Positions 24,881 to 39,518 of a DNA stretch of 64,000 nucleotides are shown here, one piece after another. Source of the DNA: Opisthocomus hoazin. Taxonomy: Eukaryota > Chordata > Aves > Opisthocomiformes > Opisthocomidae. The stretch spans positions 8,742,001 through 8,806,000 of the forward strand of contig NC_134428.1 of assembly GCF_030867145.1 (NCBI RefSeq), in the 5' to 3' direction. A model generated the notes under the pieces. It was not told the origin of the DNA, did no database searches, and saw only the letters and a program-made list of their open reading frames with translations. Each line of letters begins with the position of its first letter. Position 1 is the first letter of the stretch. The translations under genes and the position numbers were made by a program.

Positions 24881-27800
24881 AAGATAAAAATCACCAGTCT
24901 TTACCATAGGAGGACAGGCCACCTTTATTTAACTTGGAAAAGGAACACGTATAAATTTTATATGTATTTGATAAATAGCACTGTCAGCTTTTATTAGATG
25001 CTGGGAACAATCCTGCTGTGTTTAGTTAGCATCTACAAAAAAGCCTCTCTTTGGAAGCAATAGAAGTAAATTTTGATCCGTCATCGAAAGCTACACAAAC
25101 AATCGTTCTTCCCTTATTCACAGATTTAGTCTGTTATTGGAAAAGTCACTTCCCTCCTTGCCTTAGCATTTCTCACGATGGCTGGCAGTTCCTTAGCTGC
25201 AGAAGAGTGCAGTCATCATTGGAGCTTTGAACATTTTAGGGACTTGGGCTGACCCTGGGGAAAGTTATCATGCAGGTCTTTGGCCCGGTATGGATTTGTG
25301 TTCAAGGGGAAACACAGAGAACAGTATACAGAAGCAAAATGTTCCTCAGGGTCATCTGTTCATGGAAGGCAAACTTTGATTAAGATTTCACAGTGCTTCC
25401 ATTTGATAATGAAAATTTATTTTCATATGCTTACCTATCTAGGTTGCAGAAGAACACGTGTCTTTGGTACATGGTCTATGATTTGGTAAAAGAGCACATC
25501 TAAAGCTACTTACTAGATTATTAATGAAGGAGAACATAAGTCGGAAGGTTTTCAGTATTTACCATTCTATTCCCTTACCTAAGCATCTAGATGAACAGAT
25601 TCAATACAGCAGTTTTATATTGAGTGAACCTGGCAAGAAACAGGAAGAATATGCAATAGTTCGATCTATTGATCTTATAACCACTTGAAAAGCTTTAGTT
25701 ACATACTATGAAATCAACTGGATTCTTGTTGGTACATCGCAGCTTCCACTTTTGATAGTCAAAAGCACTGGATGCACGCTAGTGGATGATTTTAAAGTTT
25801 CACTGGAAAAATGTGATCTAGCTACTGGCTGTAGCATGAGAACTATCTGCTACAGCTGCATGCTAAAATAGAGACAGGAACAAGACTCACGATTTCCTTA
25901 GTGCAGGTGGAACAGGACCAATGGAAAAAACTGCTTAAGAGTCTGTGGAGAGAGATCACACAAAGAAAGGGCTGGGTCACTGTTCTGATAAGGAACAGTC
26001 TTTCTTGCTCAATGAAAATTATTACACTTAATATATGCCACTAATCTTCCCACGTGTCCTGGAGACCTAAATGAGCCTATGCACATTGTTCTCTGATGTT
26101 TTTGATGGCAACTAATTAATCTTAATGAGAGGTAGTGCTGAGTTTAGGGGTTTTATCTCACTGCACTGCAATTTATTTTCACTGGCAATTGGTTGAATTT
26201 TCCTTTACAACATCCAGGTTATGAATGTCTCACTTCGATAGTGTAGTCAAAGATTAAAAACATGATGTTTTAAACAGATATATCAAAAACTGCAGTTCAG
26301 AGTCCCATTCAGGTACAAAGCCGACAGTGATTTATTTAAGGCTCTACTGTGTTGTCCATCACAAGTTCAGTTGCTTTTGGAGCTTTTTCTCTGGCCTCTA
26401 CCCTCAGGTCCTACTTGAACACTCTTGCACATCCTCCGTTTGCTATTCTCTAAAGACTTTGGTATCTAAACCACTGTCTTTATTTTTTTTCTTGCTCATC
26501 AACAGCAACAGAGCACCAGTGGGAAGGAATCTGGCAGAGGAACTAGTACCACTAACTGGTTCATTAAAGCACATATCTCAAGAAGTTAATGTATACTAAA
26601 TGTGCTGCCTTGATTCCATTAATCAAATAATAAAATTATATTTGAACTATAAAATCTCAAAAGTAAAGAAATACAAAAATTAAAAACTAATTTACTATGC
26701 TGATGAAAGCAAACCCATCCATTCCTTTCAGCTCCCAAACTTAAGTGTGCTGTTAAAAATGCATTTTGAGTATTTAAAGCTAAAGATATAGGAGTTCGTC
26801 AAAGTTCGATTTTTTTTTTCACAGGAGAAGAGAGCATGGCAGGAGAATTTGATCATTTTGGGTGACGGATGTAATATATTCCAAGATATTGCCACAGGCC
26901 CTGGACTTTACATTTGCAGACAATACACTATTGGGTAACTACTGTGAGGAACTGGATTTATTTTAAATTAGAGCCATCATAGCTTCTTTCTGCTTTCTCT
27001 TTCCCAACACATGCAAATCTCATTTCAAGTGTAATCCTTAATAATGAACTGAGAAAAAAAAAAAAAAAGACTTCCTACTGTAACACAAGCCATCTGCTTC
27101 TTTTGATTTACTATAGATTTAATTCTTCTAAAATGCAAACAAAGTAAAATAAGTCATAAAAATGGATTGAGATCCAGCGGTATCAGTGCTGTTGGAACCT
27201 GAATGCATTCAGGCTGAACAATAGGCTACCGGTAATTTTCTGTACTACTATTTGCCACTGGTCTCTCTTGGAAAGCGATGATGAAATTTGAGAAATACTC
27301 ATGCCCTAGTTTCAAAAACAACATCAAGAGTTTCTCAACACATCCCATACATCAGCATATTCACTGGCTGGTCAACTTACAACAACAAGCAGAAACAAGA
27401 ATCCAAGTTCAAAACCTCAGAGTTGCTTTGCTATTGCTTCTTTAAGTAGGCATGAAGACAGAAGCATTTTATTACTGCATTACATATGCATACGCCATGA
27501 ACTACTTGCATTTTAAACTGCAGAGCTTGAATAGAAACATGTTAGACGAACTTTACCAACTAAAAAATTTAAAGGAGTCACGAAAATTCCCAAATCTACC
27601 TAGACACATTGTCCAGAAATATTGCAAAGCAAAAAAAAAAAAACAACCCCTCAAGCTAGTTTTCTTCTCTAGTCCATTGCAGATTTATCTAACATTCAAA
27701 AGATCTTCCTGTTGCTTCTCCAGAAGTTACTCAGAAAGGCAGATGAGCGCATTCCCTACCTTGGGAAAGCACTCCACTAGAGCAGCCACCTTTACTGGAG

Positions 27801-30800
27801 TAGTTTTCATCTTTAACAAACACATGCATCCTATTTGTGATTTAGGGCAGTCTCATTTATAACATACATTTCTCTATAGGTTTGTTTGCTTGTTTTAAAT
27901 GTAGATAACCTCACCTATAGGAAGATCTCCAACTTGTTTTACACAGAGAAGATTCCTTCCCCCAAACATATCTTGCCAGTGTTTTTAATGATTAAGGTAA
28001 GAAAACAAAAGGTATGAAAATCTGACTTCATCAATGCTTGAGCATACTTGTATCATTGTACTTGCAAGGGTTTCCTATAAATACTAACCAAACTGATTTC
28101 ATGGCACTGACAGAAAGTCTGAGTCCAAACACTATTATTTTTTCATGAAAGTTAACTTCCCACAGAAGTGCTCACTATCTCCTGTAAAAGAAGCCGCCAG
28201 TGACCCAGCGAGGATCTAAGAACTGTCATAGCTTTGGACCGACCATGGATGCTCTCATAGGACTCAACTGCATTTACCCACGTCTAGTAGTATAAACACA
28301 CTGTCAAGCCACAAGAAACAAGCCAAATGCTTGTGTGTGTCCCTCGTTATTTTCCATTTCTTTTCTCCTGTTACTCTACATCTTATGCACATTTTGGCAA
28401 AGTTGCACTTTTTCAGAAAAATGTCTACTGACAGGAGGCTGTGCTTATGGTTGAAGTATCAGAATAAACAGGGGGAGTTACTTTCCATCCCTGCTGTACT
28501 ACGCAGGGACTGGACCATGTACCTATTTTCCAGCCTGTAAGGTAACACCTCCTTCACAGAGGGATTGTACACCAACAATTCTTAACGATTAAGAAATGCA
28601 ACATATTCCCGCAGGGGCATTTCTGTCACTTACATCTCCTCCTTTTTTCCCCTCACAGTAATACTGGCTTGGCTTCCACTGCTCTGGACTGCAGGCTGTC
28701 GAGGGAACTGGGACAGGCTGCTTTTAACAAGCAGCAGATTTCATTTTAAACCCTTTTGCACAGAATGCAAAGCCTTGAATGTTTTCCAGAAGTCTGAAGT
28801 GTGTTGACTTCTGTACTCCGAATAATAAACACAACTGTGCTTGTCTAACTAAAAAAAGTGGGGATGCAGTTCTGTTACCCATTCATGACAGAGCAGTCAA
28901 AATGCTTTCACCCCGTCTACTCTATTGATATAACAACTGGGTTTCTCAGGGGGTGGGTTTTTGTTTGCCTTTTTTTAAGTAGCTCCTCGGACTAGCAGCC
29001 AAGATCTCAAATAGTTGCCATTACACAGATGACTAGTGCTCAAGGTGCAGCTCAGTCTCTGCCACTGAACTGTGCAGTTCCTTTGGTAGGGCATTACCCT
29101 ATGCTATGTGCAAACCAAGCATGCCCCTTCACATCAGCAGCGGACAGCCTAGGAAAAACACTGCTTGCCTGGCATCACAACTCGAAAAAAAAAAGACTTC
29201 AAACTCTAAAGCCTGTGGGGATGTTAAGTTTAGCTAGAAATCTAAATGTTAAATTACACCCAATTGGAATGCATAGCAGCATCTCAAAGTAAGATGCTGT
29301 GACTAAGGATATGGTAATGCCAAAAAAAATAAACCAACTCCAAAACACAAAGCACAGCCATGCCCAAGCCAGGCAGTTTAAAGCTGACTCTGGTATCATA
29401 GAATGCAACAAAGCCAGCTCTGAGGGAGGAATTATCCATCTTCACCTCATTCTGCTCTTATTTTTATGTCTAGGCAATACTAATGCTCAAGCAATACACA
29501 ACTAAGTATCTGCAGTCCTAGTATCACCGCCATAGCTAGGCTCACTCTGAAAAATTTAAACAGTCAGATTGTTTGGGTTCCAGCTCAGCTGGAGCAACAG
29601 GAGATCAGCCAAGGACACGGATTGTGGCAGCTCCCTCTGAAGTCAGCATGAGGTCTTATTAGAACCATTTCTTATCAAAGCATCAGCCAAAGGAAAAAAC
29701 AAATGCAGCCAGCGGAAGGAGGTGGAGTCTAGGTACTGGCACTGCCTCCTTTTGTTTGTGCCCATTTCTGCCGCAGATAGGTGGAGAACATATGGCTCTT
29801 GCTGTACACGTTAGTCTAGCTTGCTGATTACATTTGTGTTGCTTACAAGTGCAAGAACAAAATCCGGTCTTCAGCTTAAAACATTTTCCAGCCTCATTTG
29901 ACAGGAAACTAACTTCTTTACGAAGTACAAGGGATATTGTGTCTAAGCTTCTTATTACCACTCTAGAGAAGCTTTGAGATTTTTATACTACAATAGAATA
30001 AAATACAGCATTGACTGAACAGCATTAATTGTCACCTATTCTGTCATCATCAAAATGCAGTGGAGCTCACAGCATCTTTTAGACAAAAACCCTGCTGTCT
30101 GGAAGAATGACTTTTTTTTATCTGGGAAGCAATTTTCTTGCAGAAAACCTCCCTTCTCAATTTCACATACAAAATCACAAGGATTTCAAATAAGGAATTC
30201 ATTTGAGGCTCTGTGCGGCAGTTGCTTTTCCACTCGGTGTGCTTTTGTCACTGCTTCCTTTAATATTTGAACCAGAGCAAAGAAGAGTCTGTCAAAACCT
30301 TTAATTCCTTAATTCAAGTATCGGAGCTAAGGAATGAGATTTTCAAAAGGCAAAAAATTGGTTCAGACAAAAGCAGAACAAAGTTGTTTCCTTTTCCCAA
30401 AAGCATAAACATACATAAAAATATAGAATCTATAAATGAGCATATCCTCAAAGGACCATTCACTTTGCTTTTTGGACATTTAAATATTTTTTGCATTTGG
30501 ACATTAACAGCTATGCTACACATTGAACTTCAGAGGACCATGAAGAGAAGTTTCTTACAAGTAACCAGATTTCTGATCTACTTGTGAAACATTCAAGCAC
30601 AGTTGCTATGTAGACATAGGCAATTTGGTTTTCCTACAGCTTTGCTCTATTTGTAGTTAGAATTTAACTGTTTGCTCCTCTGGTAATGATGGCCTGTTTT
30701 AAAACACTGCCACTCGCACCGCATGTGGCAAAGTTCCAGCTCCACACAGGTCCCCTGTTTAAACCCTGCCACTGCCTCAAAGATTCAGCTCCGCTCCAAT

Positions 30801-33800
30801 TCACCTCTGCCACAGGCACACTCCACCTTCACGTCTACACATTATCTGAACTTTCCCTTTAATATCCTTAAAAATAATCAAGCCCTACAACAGTTGATAA
30901 GATTACATTAGCATTTTGCTTTCACTTAAAACATCCAAATGAAAGGAAAAAGGCCACAAAGCCCAACCCACCAGCAGGAATTAAATGGACAGAGAATGCT
31001 CATGTGAAAGAAAGCAAAAAAAATCTTCTTTTCCAGCTTTCAGGAATACCCAGCAACCTGGTAACTTTTCTAATCACAAGATTCCTGCAAGGGTCCCATA
31101 GGGTTTTTTAATATTCCAAATATTAAAATAAACATTTTATTTACACTCCACCAGGTGCAATCTTCACTGTAGCCCTCAGTGCAATGCCACCTCACAGTAA
31201 TGTTGGATGTCCTGCTGGTGGTGATGCAAGGCCAGTGAGATACAGTAAACACCAGTCACCATTTTGGGCTCTCTGGGAAGGCTGCCTAACTTGTGCTTGC
31301 TGTTTAGTTTTGTTTTGATTCTCCCTGGGCCAAACCCCATACTTCTTACTGTATATGTTAGTCTGGCATCTGCAAGTCTACCCTGGATCTAAAAAACCAC
31401 ATAAGTACATTTACCATTTGATGTGGTTGCCTCTAGAGAGCAAAAGCAAAGCCCTTAGATGGGGTTTCAAGCGATCACCTCCAGAGCCAACTGCCTTTTC
31501 TGACTGTGGCAGAAGACTACCCTGAAGGGGTTTGCAGAAGGACTTTATGCAGATGGCAGCACCAAACCAAACCAGGTTGGCTACTACAGTGTTGGGAAGA
31601 CATCACCATCAAGATCTCCACCTCTGCTGCATTTTCAAAACTTTTTATTGCATAACCCAGAGAGGGAAGAAAAAACCTGTGACGCAATGCCAACTTTTTA
31701 CCAAGGAGTCCACCAAAATGTTCCTCTATTTGTGGTGATAGAGCCCACACATCACAGAAGCTTATTGAGAGAAGAATGGAAGGAACTAGATCACCTGCTT
31801 TTCTGTATAAGTCATTACTCCCCACTAGATTAGTGCATAAAATCAAAATAAGATAATCCACTTACATCAGTAGCAGTGGTCTCCCTTCTTCCGTATGCTT
31901 CAGATCCCACCTAAAGACCTTGGTCTTCAAAGCCATCAGTTGTTTATCAATGTTAAGAAGCACTCACATACTCCTGCCATTGACAACATTTGCTCAGAAT
32001 CACCAGCTACAGGGCACCAATATCTTAATACACGTTATATACTTTTCAAAAAAACCTAACTTAGGCTACATAAGCTTGAAGTTACCTGGAAGGCCTTCCA
32101 CTCCAGGGCTTCCAAAACTGCTACATTACGGACTGCATTAGAAGAAATAAGAATCCCCTACACAGATGTGAGTGAAATACCACTCGGCTCAGTCAGAAAT
32201 AGTCTCCAGTCTCTTCACTGATAATAGCCAAAACAATAATCCCCTTTGGGGGGATGCAGCTTGAAGTTCTGGAGACAGGACCCTCTCGATCAAAGTGCTG
32301 TAAGAACAAAGCTCCAGATTAGGTCTAACTAAAAAATGAAAAAAATCACTGAGGCACATGCAAGGCCAAGTTAACAGCAGTAGGATTTTTCAAAAGAACA
32401 GAAAGTGGATGATGGGGAGTGACACACACATTTCAAACATTGTCTTACTTCACAGGGAAAGGGGAAGGTGAGATGCTGTCGGAACAGGGAACACTTGGGA
32501 AGTCCCATAGAAATCCAGTCTACACAAGCAGCATTTAGTACTCACTGCAAGGGCCCAGTAACTACAATATCTAAGAAATGTGAAGTGGCATACAAACATT
32601 TAAGGAATCTTTCATTAAACAAAACAAAGAGAGATAGTGCACCATTTTGCATTCTAGAAACAACATTCCAAGATGGTTCTGGGACAGGTGGTTCTGCAGT
32701 CTCCAGGACACAATGGGTTCTTCATCAGCAGGGAAATAATCCCAGCAGTTGCTCCGGAAGAAGTACGCTCAGGTAGTAATACCTGCTTTGAGTAGTCATC
32801 TTCTGAGCTGAAGCAACTGCTGAATTACCTTTTGATCCTTTTGGTGTGAGGCAAAGGGCAATATGCACTATTCTGCTGTTGACAGTGAATTCATTGTACC
32901 TCAGTTGTAAGGAACCAGACTCAGCAAAATCTGTTGTGTATCAGGGTAGGTAAGAGAAATACTAGGTTATCTATTTCCAATTTACTTGGTTAATTACTTT
33001 TTTTTGAATCATAACCCTAGAAAACCCTTGTGGGTAGAGAAGTACTGTGAACGTATTTGTCTCATCCTCTATTAAGAATAAAAGCAGTTTAGGGCTTACC
33101 CAAATTTTCAAGTCCAGGGTCTGATTGTCTTGAGAAATGCAAGATCTCCATTTAGTTTTCACCTTGCCTGTATCAGTGATATTGGGCCTTGGCACTGGAG
33201 TAGTCACAATCTCATGTCCCTTTCAAAGAAAGAATTCAAAGGCAGTATCATCTGGAGATATCTTTGAGCAGTTTGCTGTTCTTCAAGCACAAGATCCCCA
33301 TATTCTGAAGATCAATATGCTGTCAATCCTTCACTCAATAGTATCCTTTCATATAAATCTTTCCTTCAAAGTCCCTGTCAGTAGAGTTCTCCCTTTCCCA
33401 TGTCTGGCATTAGCAGACAAAGAGGCTTGAACTCAGGAAAGGACTTTTCACATTCCACGGGTGGCCTCAGAAGTGTCTCTGTGTATCGAGCTAGAGAGCA
33501 CTAGATAAACAATTCTTAGCTGCTGAAACTCTTTTCCAGTTAAGTCAGAAGGCAAAGCTGTACAAATCCTGTGTAAGTATAAATCCAGCAACTGTGCCTT
33601 TTGCTTTCTGTCCTCCTGCCATTTCCAACTTTGGCTGACAGCGTTTCCTTTGGGAATCTAGAAAAGCCATGCAATTCCCAGCAGCTCCAGCTGCAGTGAT
33701 GGTCTTCTTGGTTAGAGGTACACAGAACTAAATCAATCTCCTTAAAACCAGTGAAAATCCAGATAAGCTTCTCTAGATTTCATGAGTCAATCTTTAGAGG

Positions 33801-36800
33801 CATTATTGCAAAAATAAAAATCCACTCCACAGCTTTGCCTGTTTGTCATAATAACAAGGTCTAGACTGTGGGGGCTATTCTTTACCAGTTGGCAGCCAAA
33901 ACTTAACAGCAATAACAGCTGTTAGGCTAAGAGTTATAAATTACAACAATTTGCTAAGAGCCACTGCGAGTTTAAACCCATTTCTTTTCAGAATTCTCAC
34001 ATAGGATAAACCACTCACTGTTTCAAGTCTGTAATCTAATCCTTATTTCTACTCCCTCACTTCTCAAAATTTACATAGATTGGCAAGGAAAAACTCTGCC
34101 AATTTGTCATAATAAGTGTTACTTTATTCCACAAATAATTTTACAAAAATATTGTTGATCCTCAATTAATATCTGCAATATGAAGCTGATATTTCTTGAG
34201 CATGAGTAGTAGTCAATCACTGTTCCATCCTACCTGTCTGTTTCATTTTAAAATCTGAACATGACAAAAAGGAAATAAGCTGTTGTGCATAGATTATTTC
34301 AAAATATTTTATCATTAATTCTGCAAAGAGTGAAACAAGCTATCAGGTAAGAGCTTGTTCCATGTAAGGAAATATTCTGGCACAGATTTCAAGAGAACCA
34401 CCTTTAAAACACTTTTTACAACAGAGAGGTAATATTTGTTTTCCCAAACCACTACAGACTCAAGATACAAGAGTAAGGTTCCACCAACTCCGCAAACCAC
34501 GGACTAACAGGCTACACTAGGTGGCACTGCTACACACAGTGTAAGTTGCTTTACTGTGGGTTCAAATTAGTCTTAATTTTTGAGCAAGTATGGGTGTTAG
34601 TTTGAGGGAGCTTCGGCAAGCAGCAAGGAAGCACTCTTTTTGGTCTCCTGTAATTAGAGACAATTTTTGCCATGAAGTTATTATCTAGAAACAGGCCAGT
34701 AGGAGTCTTGATAATGCTGTTCCCTTCTTCAGGAATGGCATACCTGCTGTTTGAGCCAATCCTTCAGCAGGCACATACACAAAGTAAGTGTTGCCTTTGC
34801 AACACAGACAGGAGCCCAGGCACTGCCTCCAGCAGGATGGAGAACTTTGCCAAAGACCACAAATGGCAGAAGGATGACAGTGCTTCAGAAGCCAGCTGGG
34901 TTACACAGATAAACAATTAAAAACTTATCTTTATACAGTACTGTCTAAATAATTATTTTAGTTGTCTTTTAATGCAGCAATAACCTTTGAATAAGATAAA
35001 AAGTGCTTCACAGTTTGTATTTAGGCATGCATTACCCTTTTGTTTACTCTTTTTACCTTTTGTTTACTGTTACCACTTAACAGGACACTTAATAGCAGCC
35101 AACAAATAGGACAAAGTAGCTGGTAAAATGGACAGTCTCAGGCATCCAAGTGTTGTTCATACTAATTTATAGCCCTGTGCATTGCACAGCAGGATACATA
35201 CAATTAAATATGCGTAATTTCACTTGTCTTTCAAATCCAATTCCTTCATAGTAGCAACTGGAATCGAGTGACAGCCTCTTGGCATTGCAGTCCCAGGGGT
35301 GGGTGTGGGCCACATGGCCAGTGGGCCACCCACTGAACAGAATTAACTCAGCCTTCACTTCTCTTCTTTGCAGTAGTTAAATAGAAGCAGAAATTCCAAC
35401 AACCTTTTGTTCTTAGAAAATCAGAAGGGTGGAAGTCTGGCTGCACCACCTACCCGACAGAAAAACCTTACAGGTCCAGAACTCAAACACTATCCTTTAT
35501 TTCTTCTTCCTCAGTTTTTCTTGGATAAAAAGGAAGACAACGATACTAAAATTATCAAAGCTGAAACTAGCAAGGCTTGCTTTTCAAACACATCAAGTCT
35601 TGACACCAGAGATTGTTGAAATTAGTGCAATGTGATAACTTTCCAGAGTGAGTTTTCAACACTGAAAATCAGTTTCAGCCAAAGATAAAATTGCATGAAG
35701 CAGTTTCCTCAGTAGAAGAGGGGAAGAAGAAAAAAAAAAAAAAAAAAAAAGAGTTGTGTTATCATTGTGTCCTTTAGTGAACAGCTCAGCATCCTCACAC
35801 TGGACCGAAGAAACCATATTCACATTCTTTTCTGCTTTACAATACCAGAAAGAAGTAGTGACAAATCTTCTACCACATATTTAAGAAAAAGTTGATGTTC
35901 TGGATATTATGAAGTTTAACTGTTACTGCAAAAAAACTACCAAGACACACATGGCATTACATACAATTTGAACAAATGGCTAGAACCACAAAAACATACA
36001 TGTAAAAGAGATGCAAGAGTCCTGCTCTACATAATTTTATTTTTGTGCTGCATCTGGAAAAAGTGCTACTTATTCCTCTGCTTCCACACCTGAATGGTTG
36101 AGGATGCTCACTCTTCAAAGTCCTACTAAATCATATAGAGATCAGGGTAAAAAAGCTCACGGTGCTCAGAAAACACCTGGTAATACCGTATTCTGTGCTA
36201 ACTGAGAACGTAACATATAATTTGCTTAAGCCTTGTTGACTCTTATGCAGAGATCATCGTATGAAAAGAAACACATCACCACTTTGCCAGGCCCACTCAC
36301 ATTTCACCCTAAATATGAGGACATACCAGCTAAGAAAGCCACTTGGAACTTCAGCAGACAGGACTTCAGGCAGTCCTGCAGCCTTCTAACAGCCTCACAT
36401 TTGTGGATGTGCTTCGGAAGCCGAAAGTCAGCAGGCTTTCGCCTGGACAACTTTTAAACATAGATCCACTTAGGAAGACTTACTCTGTGTTATCATACAA
36501 TTTAAAGGAGCCCAGTTCTTTTCTCCTCTTCCGCCTAAAAAAAGGGCCTTGGTGTTTCACTATGTGCATTAAGGCTCGATAAAGTCAGTTACGGTTATCA
36601 CTGCAAAACTTCTGATTCACAGCCTGTAAGTGTTCAAATGCAAGAATTCAAGAGTGCGAATTAAACTCCTAGTCATAGTGATAGGAGAGGAGCAGAGCTG
36701 CAAGGATTTGTCCAAAAGCAAGCAGGGCAGACTGATTTTTAAAAGCAGGAGCTTATCCTGCAGAAGTACAAAGTTTCTGAAAGAATTTTTTTGACAATGG

Positions 36801-37879
36801 ATTTATAAATTCTGAAACTTAGAATGAAAGATGAATTTGACCATAACAAAGTACTGAAACAGAATAATTAGCAAGTCAAGTATCTTCCCATACGCCTAGA
36901 AAGGACTGTATGTTGGGTTTTATCCTATTCACACACCTTTAGAAGTTACACTCCTATCTTGCTGAGTATCACAGAACTCACCCCCCCCACGATACTGCAA
37001 AAAAGATTCCTATGAGTTAGAAAAAAAACCCAAAACCAAACCACCCATTTTGTAAATTAATCACAGAAGAGTGAGACACCATTAACATTTCTTTAAAATC
37101 TCCTCCCAAGTCTGCTCTGATCATACAAACATTTTCCAGTGCAGTAGAAGGATCTTAAGTTAATCAATAGAATTTTAAACACCAAATAATCCTAAAATAG
37201 GTCGTTTTAGTTACAGCTATTTTTCTGTATAATCAAAAAGTCAGTCTCAGTATGGGAAAATACATTTTTTTTCTTTCAGATTAATGTCTCCACCATCTTT
37301 CCCCCAGAAAAAGAAAACACTTAGTCTGTGACTTAGTGAGAACTACATGGAACTCTTTCATTCTTTGCTTGATTCAAAACAGGAAAAAAGAAGTGGAATA
37401 AGAACTACAATCTTGGCAACAAAAATGTCTTCACTGTACTAAAAAGCCCTAAAAGACAGTTTATAGCGGTCTCTTCAAAGAGGTGTTAGCAGACATAGCT
37501 ACACCAAACACTGATTTGTGGGATTGCCGTCATCTTTAAACCGAGTTTGATTCAAATTTCAAGTTCAGAAAAGGAAGCAACAAATTGAAAGCAGACATTC
37601 CTGCTCCAGTCAGCTTTTAATGTTTCTTAGCTTTGATTTCAAGTGTGTGACTTGCACTTATCCAGGAAAGCAGGGAAAAACATTCAGTGTCTTATGGAAA
37701 ACTGCAAAATGGAAGTGTTGAAATGTATAAAACAGCTCATTGGCAGGTCCTCCTGACAGCAAGTCAAACTGCTCCAACAGATTGCATCTTTCTTGGAAGG
37801 CCAGAAAGTATTAAGTGCTCCTAAATTATTTAGCATATTCTACCACATGACTTCAGTTCAGAGAAAAACAGTACCAGCT
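24881..37879. other. 13 kb non-coding stretch, no gene recognised
   Basis: AT-rich sequence containing many small chance ORFs (up to 136 codons at 27,452-27,862) with no recognisable protein. Homopolymer runs occur, for example A at about 27,053-27,069 and A21 at 35,730-35,750. One isolated open segment with splice-like edges (26,825-26,934) is discussed among the findings. No RNA gene or retroviral LTR/primer-binding site was recognised. Confidence 0.45.
35730..35750 (+). repeat. A21 homopolymer run
   Basis: An uninterrupted run of 21 A residues follows a purine-rich lead (GAAGAGGGGAAGAAG). It could be a simple repeat or the tail of an old retroposed sequence. Nothing recognisable lies immediately upstream, so no element is called. 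Confidence 0.8.
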
Positions 37880-37885
37880 ATTACC

Positions 37886-39518
37886 AGGCCCCGGAGGTAA
37901 GAGAAGAAGCCTACAAAGAGGACGACTTTCCCTTGGTCGAGGAGGACTGTGTGAGGGATCGCTTAAGTGATCTGGATGTCCACAAATCCATGGGCCCCGA
38001 CGGAATGCACCCACGAGTGCCGAGAGAGCTGGCGGATGCCATTGCTGAGCCACTCTCCATCATCTTTGAGAGGTCCTGGAGGACAGGAGAGGTGCCCGAG
38101 GACTGGAGAAAGGCGAATGTCACTCCAATCTTCAAAAAGGGCAAGAAGGAGGACCCAGGGAACTACAGGCCGGTCAGCCTCACCTCCATCCCGGGTAAGG
38201 TGATGGAGCAGCTTATCCTCGAGGCCATCATCAAGCAAGTGGAAGAAAAGAAGGTTATCAGGAGTAGTCAGCATGGATTCACCAAGGGGAAATCGTGCCT
38301 GACCAATCTGATAGCTTTCTACGATGACATGACTGGCTGGGTAGACGAAGGGAGAGCCGTGGATGTTGTCTACCTTGACTTCAGCAAGGCTTTCGACACA
38401 GTCTCCCATGATGTCCTCCTAGGGAAGCTAAGGAAGTGTGGGCTGGATGAGTGGTCGGTGAAGTGGATAGAGAACTGGCTGAATGGCAGAACTCAGAGGG
38501 TTGTCATCAGCGGCGCTGAGTCTAGTTGGAGGCTGGTGACAAGTGGTGTCCCTCAGGGGTCAGTACTGGGCCCAGTCTTGTTTAACTTCTTCATCAACGA
38601 CCTGGATGAAGAGTTAGAATGTACCCTCAGCAAGTTTGCTGACGACACCAAACTGGGAGGTGTGGTAGATACACCAGAAGGCTGTGCTGCCATTCAGCGT
38701 GACCTGGATAGGCTGGAAAGCTGGGCAGAGAGGAACCTGATGAGGTTCAACAAGGGCAAGTGCAGGGTCCTGCACCTGGGGAGGAACAACCTCATGCACC
38801 AGTACAGGCTTGGGGCGGACCTGCTGGAGAGCAGGTCTGCGGAGAGGGACCTGGGTGTCCTGGTGGACGACAGGTTAACCATGAGCCAGCAGTGTGCCCT
38901 GGCTGCCAAGAAAGCCAATGGGATCCTGGGGTGCATCAAGAAGAGTGTGGCCAGCAGGACGAGGGAGGTTCTCCTTCCCCTCTACACTGCCCTGGTGAGG
39001 CCTCATCTGGAGTACTCTGTCCAGTTCTGGGCTCCCCAGTTCAAGAAAGATGAAGAGCTACTGGAGAGAGTCCAGCGGAGGGCTACGAGGATGGTGAGGG
39101 GACTGGAGCATCTCCCCCACGAGGAGAGGCTGAGGGAACTGGGCTTGTTCAGCCTGAAGAAGAGAAGGCTGCGAGGGGACCTTATAAATGCCTACAAATA
39201 TCTGAAGGGTGGGGGTCAGGAGGATGGGGCCAAGCTCTTTTCAGTGGTGCACAGTGACAGGACAAGGGGCAATGGGCACAAACTGCAGCACAGGAAGTTC
39301 CGTCTGAACATGAGGAAGAACTTCTTCCCTCTGAGGGTGACGGAGCCCTGGCACAGGCTGCCCAGGGAGGTTGTGGAGTCTCCTTCTCTGGAGATATTCA
39401 AGACCCACCTGGACAAGATCCTGTGCAGCCTACTGTAGGTGCCCCTGCTTGGGCAGGGGGGTTGGACTAGACGACCCACAGAGGTCCCTTCCAACCCCTA
39501 TTATTCTGCGATTCTGTG
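37886..39518 (+). mobile_element. 5'-truncated, young CR1 LINE
   Basis: About 1.63 kb of CR1 comprises most of the ORF2 RT domain and the full 3' end. After the stop codon the sequence reads GTGCCCCTGCTTGGGCAGG, GGGTTGGACTAGACGACCC and AGGTCCCTTCCAACCCC, ending in the octamer pair ATTCTGCG ATTCTGTG, which is the diagnostic CR1 terminus. The element is 5' truncated, as most CR1 copies are. The hexamer ATTACC occurs at both edges (37,880-37,885 and 39,519-39,524) and may be a short target-site duplication. The uninterrupted RT frame and clean octamers mark it as much younger than the other CR1 pieces in the window. Confidence 0.95.
37933..39438 (+). CDS. CR1 ORF2 fragment: reverse transcriptase (5'-truncated, open frame)
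   Basis: This is an uninterrupted 501-codon frame encoding the reverse transcriptase of CR1, which would copy its own RNA at a nicked chromosomal target. Residues counted from codon 37,933 show RT motifs in order: GPDGMHPR (21-28), [14 protein letters not shown] (77-90), [10 protein letters not shown] (113-122), and motif [14 protein letters not shown] with Asp149. Then come motif [16 protein letters not shown] (204-218), motif C FADD (235-238), motif D-like [13 protein letters not shown] (271-283) and [12 protein letters not shown] (307-318). The C-terminal region ends at TAG 39,436-39,438. The first codon is TTG, not ATG. The same frame stays open upstream to about 37,835, past the insertion edge, so this is a truncated ORF without its own start. 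The N-terminal apurinic endonuclease domain and ORF1 are absent, so the copy cannot move by itself. Neighbouring sequence is non-coding. Confidence 0.93.
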   Translation: MVEEDCVRDRLSDLDVHKSMGPDGMHPRVPRELADAIAEPLSIIFERSWRTGEVPEDWRKANVTPIFKKGKKEDPGNYRPVSLTSIPGKVMEQLILEAIIKQVEEKKVIRSSQHGFTKGKSCLTNLIAFYDDMTGWVDEGRAVDVVYLDFSKAFDTVSHDVLLGKLRKCGLDEWSVKWIENWLNGRTQRVVISGAESSWRLVTSGVPQGSVLGPVLFNFFINDLDEELECTLSKFADDTKLGGVVDTPEGCAAIQRDLDRLESWAERNLMRFNKGKCRVLHLGRNNLMHQYRLGADLLESRSAERDLGVLVDDRLTMSQQCALAAKKANGILGCIKKSVASRTREVLLPLYTALVRPHLEYSVQFWAPQFKKDEELLERVQRRATRMVRGLEHLPHEERLRELGLFSLKKRRLRGDLINAYKYLKGGGQEDGAKLFSVVHSDRTRGNGHKLQHRKFRLNMRKNFFPLRVTEPWHRLPREVVESPSLEIFKTHLDKILCSLL

